The position numbers and the translations under genes are program-made. DNA of 29,164 bases from positions 1 through 29,164 of the forward strand of contig CAUGNZ010000029.1 in assembly GCA_959601045.1 (NCBI GenBank), written 5' to 3'. The notes under the pieces are model-generated. The model had not been told where the DNA came from. It saw nothing but the letters and a program-made list of their open reading frames with translations, and did no database searches. This document shows positions 7,189 to 13,917 of this stretch, in pieces; position 1 is the stretch's first letter, and every line of letters begins with the position of its first letter. This stretch comes from an uncultured Collinsella sp. GTDB lineage: Bacteria; Actinomycetota; Coriobacteriia; Coriobacteriales; Coriobacteriaceae.

Positions 7189-7773
7189 ATGGGCACGACT
7201 TCCCCCAAGGCGGTCATCATGGACGAGACCGCCGTCAATCGAGCGATGACCCGCATCGCGCACGAGATTCTCGAGCGCAACGAGGGCTGTGAAGACCTCG
7301 CTCTGGTCGGCATCGTCACGCGCGGCGACCTTCTGGCAAAGAAGCTCGCCGAGGAGATCAAGGAGATCGAGGGCGTCGACGTTCCGCTCGGCAGCCTGGA
7401 CATCAGCTTCTACCGCGATGACTATGCGACCAATTTCGCTCCCGCGATCCACGCTACCAACATTCCCTTCAGCGTCGACGGCAAGCGCGTCGTGCTGGTG
7501 GACGACATCCTGTATACGGGCCGTACTATCCGCGCCGCTCTGGACGCCGTTATGGACCTGGGCCGTCCGAGCCGCATCGAGCTGGCAGTTCTCGTTGACC
7601 GCGGTCACCGTGAGCTCCCCATCTCGCCGGACTTTGTCGGCAAGAACGTTCCCTCGTCGCATGAGGAGAACGTGCACCTATATATGAAGGAAGTAGACGG
7701 CCGCACCGCTGTCGAGATTAACGACGTCGCGCCGGGTTCCCACGTGGGCTCCGCGCCGCTGGGAGGTGAGTAG
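7189..7773 (+). CDS. pyrR: PyrR: pyr operon attenuation regulator / uracil phosphoribosyltransferase
   Basis: A 194-residue type I phosphoribosyltransferase homologue. In PyrR proteins this fold binds UMP/UTP and the pyr leader RNA to promote termination, and can also convert uracil and PRPP to UMP. The PRPP-binding loop VVLVDDILYTGRT is at 101-113. The family segments LVGIVTRGDLLAKKL (39-53) and DISFYRDDY (71-79) are present, as is LVDRGHRELPI after the PRPP loop. The ATG follows AAGGAG with a 5-base spacer. It is first in a co-directional operon and lies right behind the attenuator-like leader, which supports autoregulation. A tail of about 15 residues (PGSHVGSAPLGGE) extends beyond the usual PyrR end. 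The GGAGGTG near its 3' end serves as the pyrB ribosome site. Confidence 0.95.
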   Translation: MGTTSPKAVIMDETAVNRAMTRIAHEILERNEGCEDLALVGIVTRGDLLAKKLAEEIKEIEGVDVPLGSLDISFYRDDYATNFAPAIHATNIPFSVDGKRVVLVDDILYTGRTIRAALDAVMDLGRPSRIELAVLVDRGHRELPISPDFVGKNVPSSHEENVHLYMKEVDGRTAVEINDVAPGSHVGSAPLGGE

Positions 7774-7777
7774 TACC

Positions 7778-8722
7778 GTGGCGTTCAACCATAAGCACCT
7801 GATCGACATTACCGAGTACTCCGAAGAGGACATCAAGCTCATCCTCGAGACCGCCAAGGCGTTCTCTGAGGTCAACGAGCGTGCGATCAAGAAGGTCCCC
7901 ACGCTCAAGGGCAAGACCATCGTCAACATGTTCAACGAGCCCTCGACGCGCACCCGCAGCTCCTTCGAACTCGCCGAGAAGCGTCTTTCGGCCGACAGCC
8001 TCAACTTTGGCGGCTCCTCGACCTCCACGGTCAAGGGCGAGAGCCTCGTCGACACCGTCGAGACCCTCAACGCCTACAAGATTGATTGCATCGTCGTTCG
8101 CGATAAGCACGCCGGTGCTCCCTACATCGTCACGCAGAACTCGCCCGCGAGCGTCATCTGCGCCGGCGACGGCAAGCACAACCACCCCACGCAGGCCCTG
8201 CTCGACCTGTACACCATCTGGGAGCACAAGGGTGACTTCCACGGTCTGAAGGTCGCCGTCGTAGGCGATATCGCGCACTCCCGCGTCTGCGGCTCGCTGA
8301 TCCCCGCCCTTAAGATTATGGGCTGCGAGACCTATGCCGTCGCCCCCGGCACGCTGCTGCCGCCGTCGCCCGAGGTCCTGGGCTGCGACCACGTGACGAG
8401 CGACCTCGATTCCGTCCTGCCCGAGCTGGACGTCGTCTACATGCTGCGCGTGCAGCAGGAGCGCCTCGAGGGTGCCCCGTTCCCGACCATTCGCGAGTAC
8501 CACAAGCTCTTCGGCCTGACCAAGGACCGCGAGAAGCTCATGAAGCCCGACGCGATCATCTGCCACCCGGGCCCCATCAACCGCGGCGTCGAGTTCGACT
8601 CCTATATGGCCGACCACCCGCAACGCTCCGTCATCCTGGAGCAGGTCTACGCCGGTATCTGCGTGCGTATGGCTATCCTGTATCTGCTGCTTGGAGGTGC
8701 CGATAATGGCCTTGCTTCTTAA
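7778..8722 (+). CDS. pyrB: Aspartate carbamoyltransferase catalytic subunit
   Basis: A 314-residue enzyme that joins carbamoyl phosphate and L-aspartate to give N-carbamoyl-L-aspartate, the first committed step of pyrimidine synthesis. The carbamoyl-phosphate motif STRTR is at 56-60. STVKGES (83-89) carries the active-site Lys, HPTQALLDLYT is at 136-146, and HPGPINRGVEF is near the C terminus. No pyrI regulatory subunit follows, so it should work as the unregulated trimer seen in PyrR-controlled systems. GTG 7778 is preferred over GTG 7766, because GGAGGTG at 7762-7768 is well spaced for 7778 but overlaps the upstream candidate. It lies 4 bases after pyrR and overlaps pyrC by 17 bases. Confidence 0.95.
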   Translation: MAFNHKHLIDITEYSEEDIKLILETAKAFSEVNERAIKKVPTLKGKTIVNMFNEPSTRTRSSFELAEKRLSADSLNFGGSSTSTVKGESLVDTVETLNAYKIDCIVVRDKHAGAPYIVTQNSPASVICAGDGKHNHPTQALLDLYTIWEHKGDFHGLKVAVVGDIAHSRVCGSLIPALKIMGCETYAVAPGTLLPPSPEVLGCDHVTSDLDSVLPELDVVYMLRVQQERLEGAPFPTIREYHKLFGLTKDREKLMKPDAIICHPGPINRGVEFDSYMADHPQRSVILEQVYAGICVRMAILYLLLGGADNGLAS

Positions 8723-9995
8723 GAATGCCCACGTCGTCGACCCGTCCGTCGAGCTTGACGGTGTCGTTGACGTCCTGATTGACGGCGATAAGATCGCCGA
8801 GGTCGGCGAGAATCTCGCCGTCGAGGGAGCCGAGGTCCGCGACCTTTCCGGCAAGTACCTCGTCCCCGGCCTGGTGGATATGCACGTTCACCTTCGCGAG
8901 CCTGGCTTCGAGGTCAAAGAGGACATCGAGAGCGGCACCCGCGCTGCTGCCAAGGGCGGCTTCACCGGCGTGTGCGCCATGCCAAACACCGACCCCGTTA
9001 CCGATAACGGAACCGTCGTTGAGTTCGTCAAGTCCCGCGCTGCCGAGGTCGGCCACTGCCGCGTCTATCCTTCTGGTGCTATGACTCGCGGCCTTAAGGG
9101 CGAGGCTATGTCCGAGATGGGCGATATGGTCGCCCACGGCGCCGTCGCCTTCACCGATGACGGTCGCGGCGTGCAGGGTGCGGGCATGCTCCGTCGCTGC
9201 ATGGACTACGGCAAGATGTTCGGCAAGGTCTTTATGAGCCACTGCCAGGACGAGGATCTGGTCGGCCACGGCCAGATCAACGAGGGCAAGGTCTCGACCC
9301 GTCTGGCCCTCGAGGGTTGGCCGGCCGCCGGCGAGGAGCTTCAGATTGCCCGCGACATCGAGATTGCCAAGCTGACCGGTGCCAAGCTGCACATCCAGCA
9401 CATCTCCACCGCTCATGGCCTGGAGCTCGTGCGTGCCGGTAAGGCTGCCGGTGTCCAGGTGACCTGCGAGGCCACCCCGCACCACATGTTCCTGACCGAG
9501 AACGACCTGGACGAGACCTACAACACCTCGCTCAAGGTCAATCCGCCGCTGCGCACCGACGAGGATGCCGAGGCCATCCGTCAGGGTGTCATCGACGGTA
9601 CCGTCGACGCTATCGTTACCGACCACGCTCCCCACACCCCGTGGGAGAAGGCCCGCGAGTTCGAGCTCGCGCCCTTTGGAATGATTGGCCTCGAGACTTC
9701 GCTGTCGCTCGTGCTCACTGAGCTGGTCAACACGGGCAAGATGAGCGTGAGCCGCATGGTCGAGCTCATGGCCATCAAGCCGCGTGAGATTCTGGGCCTC
9801 GATCAGGTTCAGGTCAAGGCGGGCTCTGTCGCCGACCTGACCGTGTTCGACCCCTCCGCAACCTGGACGGTTGGCGAGGACGGTTACGAGTCGCGCGCCG
9901 AGAACTCCGGTTTTGCCGGCCGCACGCTCACCGGTCGTGCCACCGATGTATTTGTCGGTGGCAAGCAGACGCTCGCCGACGGCTGCATCTGCTAG
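8706..9995 (+). CDS. pyrC: Dihydroorotase (type I)
   Basis: A 429-residue zinc amidohydrolase that cyclises carbamoyl aspartate to dihydroorotate. Visible metal and active-site signatures are DMHVHLREPG (H60, H62), AFTDDGRGVQ (149-158, probable bridging Asp), SHCQDEDL (H179), IQHISTAHG (H232) and TDHAPH (D306). This is the long type I class found in Gram-positive bacteria. ATG 8706 is chosen because GGAGGT (8693-8698) ends 7 bases before it; this start lies inside the end of pyrB, so the two are translationally coupled. A 92-bp gap with a GC-rich hairpin separates it from pyrK. Confidence 0.96.
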   Translation: MALLLKNAHVVDPSVELDGVVDVLIDGDKIAEVGENLAVEGAEVRDLSGKYLVPGLVDMHVHLREPGFEVKEDIESGTRAAAKGGFTGVCAMPNTDPVTDNGTVVEFVKSRAAEVGHCRVYPSGAMTRGLKGEAMSEMGDMVAHGAVAFTDDGRGVQGAGMLRRCMDYGKMFGKVFMSHCQDEDLVGHGQINEGKVSTRLALEGWPAAGEELQIARDIEIAKLTGAKLHIQHISTAHGLELVRAGKAAGVQVTCEATPHHMFLTENDLDETYNTSLKVNPPLRTDEDAEAIRQGVIDGTVDAIVTDHAPHTPWEKAREFELAPFGMIGLETSLSLVLTELVNTGKMSVSRMVELMAIKPREILGLDQVQVKAGSVADLTVFDPSATWTVGEDGYESRAENSGFAGRTLTGRATDVFVGGKQTLADGCIC

Positions 9996-10015
9996 CATAG
10001 CCTTATCGCTTTTGT

Positions 10016-10044
10016 GCGCGGCGCCCTTGCGGTGCCGCGCTTTC
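10016..10044 (+). terminator. Hairpin in the pyrC-pyrK gap (weak terminator or processing site)
   Basis: GCGCGGCGCC (10016-10025) and GGTGCCGCGC (10031-10040) form a 10-bp stem with one G-U pair and a CTTGC loop, followed by TTTCTG. It sits within an otherwise tight operon, so partial termination or mRNA processing is more likely than a full stop. Confidence 0.5.
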
Positions 10045-10087
10045 TGTTCGCCTGAACCATGCAACCGCATGGGGGATTGGAGCGTCT

Positions 10088-10879
10088 ATGCCCACACCTT
10101 CCACTGCACGCATGCACGACTTCGAGGTCGTCTCGAACCGGGAGATCGCCGACGGCATCTTCTCGCTCGTCATCTCGGCCCCCAAGCTTGCAAGTGCGCT
10201 CAAGCCCGGTCAGTTTGTGAACATCGCCGTCCCCGGCGATGCGTCTTCTCTGCTTCGTGTGCCCTTGAGTTTCTACCGCGCCGACGCCGAGGCCGGCACC
10301 GTCGAGCTGTGGTACGCCGTCGTGGGCGACGATACCCGCCGTTTGTCCCAGATGGTCCCTGGCTCCACCTCTAACCTGTTGGGCCCCGGTGGCCGTGGCT
10401 GGATGGTACCCGAGGGCACCAGGAAGGCACTGCTCGTCGCCGGTGGCATCGGCGTTCCGCCTGTGCTGTGTCTTGCCGGCATGCTTGCCGAGCAGGGTGT
10501 TGATGTGGACGTGTGCCTGGGCTTCGGTACCGCTTCCAAAGTCGTGGGTGTCGATGAGTTCCGTGCGCTGGGCGCCACGGTTAACGTGTGCACCGACGAC
10601 GGTTCGCTCGGCACGCACGGTTTTTGCACCGATCCGGCAGCCGAGCTGCTTGGAGAGGGCGGCTACGACTACGTCGCCAGCTGCGGCCCCGCCGTCATGA
10701 TGAAGAAGGTCGCCGCCGCTGCCGCCGAGGCCGGTGTGTACTGCGAGGTGTCGCTCGAGCGTATGATGAGCTGTGGCTTTGGCGCCTGCAACACCTGCAA
10801 TGTCGAGACGGTCGACGGTATGAAGGGTGCTTGTATGTGCGGCCCCGTGTTCGATGCTTCCAAGGTGGTGGTCTTCTAG
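10088..10879 (+). CDS. pyrK: Dihydroorotate dehydrogenase B, electron transfer subunit
   Basis: A 263-residue FAD and [2Fe-2S] protein that passes electrons from PyrD to NAD+. The N-terminal flavin domain has RVPLSFYR (57-64). The nucleotide-binding domain has VAGGIGVPPVL (117-127). The C-terminal iron-sulfur ligands are C229, C234, C237 and C249 in SCGFGACNTC and KGACMCGPVF. The usual C-x-D-G-P ending is here C-x-C-G-P, which adds a fifth nearby cysteine (C251). The ATG at 10088 sits 8 bases after GGGGGA-like sequence and matches the family N terminus. pyrD starts on its stop codon, so the two subunits are translationally coupled. The NAD-linked form suits an anaerobe. Confidence 0.95.
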   Translation: MPTPSTARMHDFEVVSNREIADGIFSLVISAPKLASALKPGQFVNIAVPGDASSLLRVPLSFYRADAEAGTVELWYAVVGDDTRRLSQMVPGSTSNLLGPGGRGWMVPEGTRKALLVAGGIGVPPVLCLAGMLAEQGVDVDVCLGFGTASKVVGVDEFRALGATVNVCTDDGSLGTHGFCTDPAAELLGEGGYDYVASCGPAVMMKKVAAAAAEAGVYCEVSLERMMSCGFGACNTCNVETVDGMKGACMCGPVFDASKVVVF

Positions 10880-11802
10880 TGGGTACCGTGAACATGGCCG
10901 TCGATTTCGGCGGCGTCAAGATGCAGAACCCCATCAACACCGCAGCCGGTACCTTTGGCTACGGTTGGCAGTTCCAGAACTTCTTTGATGTTTCCCAGCT
11001 GGGCGCCATTACCACCAAGGGCTGTGCCGCCGAGCCTTGGCCGGGCAACCCTGCGCCCCGCATGGCCGAGATTCCCGGCGGTATGATCAACTCCGTGGGC
11101 CTGCAGAACCCCGGTGTCGCCGCCTTTGCCCGTGAGTCCGGCCCGTGGCTCGAGCAGCTGTCCAAGGACGGTTGCCAGGTCATTTGCCAGGTTGCCGGGC
11201 ACTCCGTTGATGAGTTTGTGCGCGCGCTCGAGATGTATGTCGAGCTATGCCCCTGGGCTGCCGGCTACGAGATCAACGTGAGCTGCCCCAACATCGCCGC
11301 CGGCGGTGCCGCCATGGGCTCTACGCCCGAGGGCGCCTCTTCCGTCATGGCCGCCTGCCGTAAGGTGACCGATAAGCCGCTGTTCGTCAAGATGGCTCCG
11401 GTTAACGTCGCCGAGATTGCCAAGGCTCTCGAGGCCGCGGGAGCCGACGGCCTTTCGGTCATTAACTCCATCCAAGGCATGGCCATCGATGTTCATACCC
11501 GCAAGTCCCGCGTGGCCAAGCCCAAGGGCGGCCTTTCTGGCCCGCTTTGCCACCACATCGCCGTGCGCATGGTCTGGGAGGTTGCCCAGGCCGTCGATAT
11601 CCCCATCAACGGTGTCGGCGGTGTCATGACTGGCGAGGATGCGGCTGAGTTTATCCTGGCCGGCGCCACCTGCGTGTCGGTCGGCATGGCCAACTTCGTC
11701 GATCCGTGTGCTTCGCTTAAGATCGCGCATGAGCTCGAGGCCTGGGCCGAGTCCCAGGGCGTAAAGGACATCAACGAGCTGGTGGGTGCTTTCGAATGCT
11801 AG
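10879..11802 (+). CDS. pyrD: Dihydroorotate dehydrogenase B, catalytic subunit (class 1B)
   Basis: A 307-residue FMN enzyme that oxidises dihydroorotate to orotate and works with PyrK. Family marks are AVDFGGVKMQNPINTAAGTF at the start, EINVSCPN (its Cys is the expected catalytic base of class 1 enzymes), LFVKMAP, LSVINSIQGMAID, GGLSGP, and INGVGGVMTGEDAAEFILAG for FMN phosphate binding. GTG 10879 shares a base with the pyrK stop TAG and has AAGGTGG about 10 bases upstream. GTG 10888 or ATG 10894 are possible alternatives. The same frame runs open far upstream inside pyrK, but that part is out-of-frame translation of pyrK. It overlaps pyrF by 7 bases. Confidence 0.95.
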   Translation: MGTVNMAVDFGGVKMQNPINTAAGTFGYGWQFQNFFDVSQLGAITTKGCAAEPWPGNPAPRMAEIPGGMINSVGLQNPGVAAFARESGPWLEQLSKDGCQVICQVAGHSVDEFVRALEMYVELCPWAAGYEINVSCPNIAAGGAAMGSTPEGASSVMAACRKVTDKPLFVKMAPVNVAEIAKALEAAGADGLSVINSIQGMAIDVHTRKSRVAKPKGGLSGPLCHHIAVRMVWEVAQAVDIPINGVGGVMTGEDAAEFILAGATCVSVGMANFVDPCASLKIAHELEAWAESQGVKDINELVGAFEC

Positions 11803-12512
11803 AGAATGATGCCCGCGACCGTGTTATCGTCGCCCTCGACTGCGACCGTGAGCGCGCGCTCGAGCTCGCCCACGAGCTTTCGGGCCATGCCGCCTGGCTC
11901 AAGGTCGGCATGACGCTCTATTACGCTGAGGGTCCCCAGATCGTCAAGACCTTTAAGGACCTTGGCTTTAAGGTCTTTCTCGACCTTAAGTTCCATGACA
12001 TTCCGCATCAGGTGCGCGGCGCTGCCCGCTCGGCCTCGCTTGCCGGTGCCGACCTGCTTTCGGTCCACGGCCTGGGCTCGGGTGCTATGCTCGCTGCCTG
12101 CCGCGAGGGTGCCGAGGAGGCGCGTGAGGACCGCGCCAAGCTCGTCGCCATCACCGTGCTCACGAGCATGAATCAGGATGCCTTGAGCGAGATCGGCGTC
12201 GAGTCGCCCGTGGCCGAGGAGGCCGCCCGCTTGGCAAAGCTTGCTCAGGCCAACGGCATCGATGGCATCGTGTGCTCACCGATGGAGGCTCATGACATGC
12301 GTGAGCTGCTGGGTCCTGATGCCCTGATCGTAACTCCGGGTGTGCGTCCGGTGGGTGCCGCCCTTGGTGACCAGTCCCGCGTGGCGACGCCTTCCCAGGC
12401 TATCGAGCGTGGCGCAAGCCACATTGTGGTGGGCCGTCCCATCACCGGTGCCGACGATCCGGTTGCCGCCTTTGACGCCATCGTCGCCGAGCTGGTCGAA
12501 AACGTCGCGTAA
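11796..12512 (+). CDS. pyrF: Orotidine 5'-phosphate decarboxylase
   Basis: A 238-residue TIM-barrel enzyme that decarboxylates OMP to UMP, the last step of the pathway. The catalytic D-x-K-x-x-D array is in FLDLKFHDIPHQV (D63, K65, D68). The substrate phosphate segments VTPGVRP and HIVVGRPITGADDP are near the C terminus. The ATG lies inside the end of pyrD. It is the last pyr gene in this cluster: pyrE, whose product makes OMP, is not adjacent, so the pathway must be completed from another locus. Confidence 0.96.
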   Translation: MLENDARDRVIVALDCDRERALELAHELSGHAAWLKVGMTLYYAEGPQIVKTFKDLGFKVFLDLKFHDIPHQVRGAARSASLAGADLLSVHGLGSGAMLAACREGAEEAREDRAKLVAITVLTSMNQDALSEIGVESPVAEEAARLAKLAQANGIDGIVCSPMEAHDMRELLGPDALIVTPGVRPVGAALGDQSRVATPSQAIERGASHIVVGRPITGADDPVAAFDAIVAELVENVA

Positions 12513-12557
12513 AAGATTCCCCTAAGTCACCACTTTTGGGTCTCATTAGCACAAAAT

Positions 12558-12615
12558 AGCCCCTGTGCCTGCGTAAACTTTCCCATCCTTTGTGTGGAAT
12601 CGCAGGTCAGGGGCT
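12558..12615 (+). terminator. Large inverted repeat after pyrF, possible operon terminator
   Basis: AGCCCCTG-TG-CCTGCG (12558-12573) pairs with CGCAGG-T-CAGGGGCT (12601-12615): 8 + 6 bp around a small internal loop, with a 27-base apical loop. TAACTTT follows, not a strong U-run. It could end the pyr transcript or be the core of a small structured RNA. A weaker hairpin lies at about 12515-12541. Confidence 0.45.
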
Positions 12616-12678
12616 TAACTTTGGGCGCAGTATATTGCACTTTTTGCGGGTATCGTCTAACCTATGGAGCCGCGATTA

Positions 12679-12710
12679 GGCATTTTGTACGTTCTACGTG
12701 CTAAAATGCC
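12679..12710 (+). promoter_or_regulatory. mihF promoter -10 inside a nested palindrome
   Basis: TGC-TAAAAT (12699-12707) fits the extended -10 seen across the window and lies about 45 bases upstream of mihF. It is embedded in GGCATTTT (12679-12686) ... AAAATGCC (12703-12710), a perfect 8-bp inverted repeat, with a second inner palindrome ACGT-TCT-ACGT (12689-12699). The symmetry suggests a repressor site over the promoter. Confidence 0.45.
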
Positions 12711-12751
12711 AATTATTGAATCAGATATAACCCAACTATTTGGAGGTACGA

Positions 12752-13060
12752 ATGGCACTCCCTCAGCTTACCGACGAGCAGCGCAAGCAGGCTCTTGAGA
12801 AGGCTGCTGCCGCACGTCACGCCCGCGCTGAGCTTCGCGAGCAGATCAAAAAGGGCGAGAAGTCCCTCGAGTCCGTGCTCAACTCCGATGACCCCATCGC
12901 TTCCCGCATGAAGGTTTCCACCCTCATCGAGTCTCTCCCCGGTTATGGCAAGGCCAAGGCCGCCAAGATCATGGAGGAGCTCGGTATCTCCGCTACCCGT
13001 CGCGTCCAGGGCCTCGGCGTCCGTCAGCGCGAGCAGCTCCTCGAGCAGCTGACCAAATAA
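12752..13060 (+). CDS. mihF: Actinobacterial-type integration host factor
   Basis: A 102-residue basic nucleoid protein of the mycobacterial IHF (mIHF) family. It is unrelated in fold to E. coli IHF; family members bind and bend DNA without strong specificity. Visible are the helical N-terminal region rich in Ala, Arg and Lys (residues 10-40) and the helix-turn segment LIESLPGYGKAKAAKIMEEL, similar to the DNA-contacting part of ribosomal S13-like domains, followed by GISATRRVQGLG. Usual length is about 100. ATG 12752 follows GGAGGT with a short spacer; an earlier in-frame TTG overlaps that site. It is first in mihF-gmk-rpoZ, the order known from actinobacteria such as Mycobacterium, which supports the assignment. 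Confidence 0.93.
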   Translation: MALPQLTDEQRKQALEKAAAARHARAELREQIKKGEKSLESVLNSDDPIASRMKVSTLIESLPGYGKAKAAKIMEELGISATRRVQGLGVRQREQLLEQLTK

Positions 13061-13630
13061 GTGAGCGCTCAGGATTCCAAGCTCTTTGTGATTTCTGGAC
13101 CGTCAGGCGCAGGCAAGGGTACGCTCGTCGCTCGTGTGCGCGAGCGCCGCTCGAACCTGGGTCTGACGGTTTCGGCTACCACGCGAGCACCACGCAAAGG
13201 TGAGGTCGACGGCGTCAACTACTTTTTTCTGACGCGCGAGGAGTTCGACCGCCGCGTGGCAAACGGTGAGTTTGTTGAGTGGGCCGAGGTCCACGGTAAC
13301 TGCTACGGCACGTTGGTGAGCGAGGTCACATCCAAGCTCGCCTCGGGCTCGTCTCTGATTTTGGAGATCGATGTCCAGGGCGCCCTGCAGGTGAAGGAGC
13401 GTTTCCCCGAGACCGTGCTGATCTTTATCAAGCCGCCTTCGCTTGAGGTGCTCCGCGAGCGTCTAGTCGGTCGCGGTACCGAGACGCCCGAGACGATTGA
13501 GCTGCGTATGGCAAACGCCGCCGATGAGCTTGCCCTTGCCGACCGCTACGACGACGTCGTGGTGAATGACGATCTCGACCGCGCGACCGATGAGCTCGTT
13601 CGCGTTCTCGATATGCATGAAAGGATCTGA
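13061..13630 (+). CDS. gmk: Guanylate kinase
   Basis: A 189-residue kinase that phosphorylates GMP to GDP with ATP. The P-loop GPSGAGKG is at 13-20. The GMP-binding segments TTRAPRKGEVDGVNYFF and FVEWAEVHGNCYGT and the LEIDVQGALQVKERFP region are all intact. The GTG start directly follows the mihF stop (TAA then GTG) with no clear Shine-Dalgarno sequence, so translation is probably coupled to mihF. rpoZ begins 5 bases after it. Confidence 0.96.
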   Translation: MSAQDSKLFVISGPSGAGKGTLVARVRERRSNLGLTVSATTRAPRKGEVDGVNYFFLTREEFDRRVANGEFVEWAEVHGNCYGTLVSEVTSKLASGSSLILEIDVQGALQVKERFPETVLIFIKPPSLEVLRERLVGRGTETPETIELRMANAADELALADRYDDVVVNDDLDRATDELVRVLDMHERI

Positions 13631-13635
13631 GGTCC

Positions 13636-13917
13636 GTGTCCGTTGTAAAGCCTTGCATTGACGATCTTCTGGAGAAGACCGATCACAACCGCTTCCTGCT
13701 CGCTTCGCTTGCCTCCAAGCGCGCCTGCGACATCAATAGCATGCTGCGTGGCCAGCACAACCGCGTGCTTGCCGTCCAGGATGTCGATGACATCACCATC
13801 GGGCTTTCCGGTGCCGATACCATCTCGATGGCTATGGACGAGATTGTCGACGGCGACATCTCTTACGACGAGGCCCGTTACGAGAAGGCGCTCGGCCACA
13901 AGGTTGCTGAAGCCTAA
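13636..13917 (+). CDS. rpoZ: RNA polymerase omega subunit
   Basis: A 93-residue omega subunit that assists folding and assembly of the RNA polymerase beta' subunit. The family core is present: KPCIDDLLEKTDHNRFLLASLASKRACDINS corresponds to the conserved helix region (R-Y/F-x-L-x-x-x-A-x-x-R-A), and the C-terminal part (DEIVDGDISYDEARYEKALG) matches the actinobacterial pattern. The start is GTG, with a GA-rich stretch (GGATCTGAGG) upstream. Its position after gmk and before thiI (whose ATG abuts its TAA) supports the call. Confidence 0.92.
   Translation: MSVVKPCIDDLLEKTDHNRFLLASLASKRACDINSMLRGQHNRVLAVQDVDDITIGLSGADTISMAMDEIVDGDISYDEARYEKALGHKVAEA

Noticed and set aside
7070..7189. A leader peptide starting at ATG 7070 in the pyr leader
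   Set aside because: The ATG lies inside the antiterminator-like stem, ribosome-site spacing is poor, and the frame runs on through the terminator into pyrR without a pyrimidine- or codon-related pattern. Helix competition explains the region better.
10588..10878. A longer PyrD with about 97 extra N-terminal residues
   Set aside because: This part is an out-of-frame reading of pyrK. The PyrD family starts near 10879 and the stop/start overlap with pyrK is typical.
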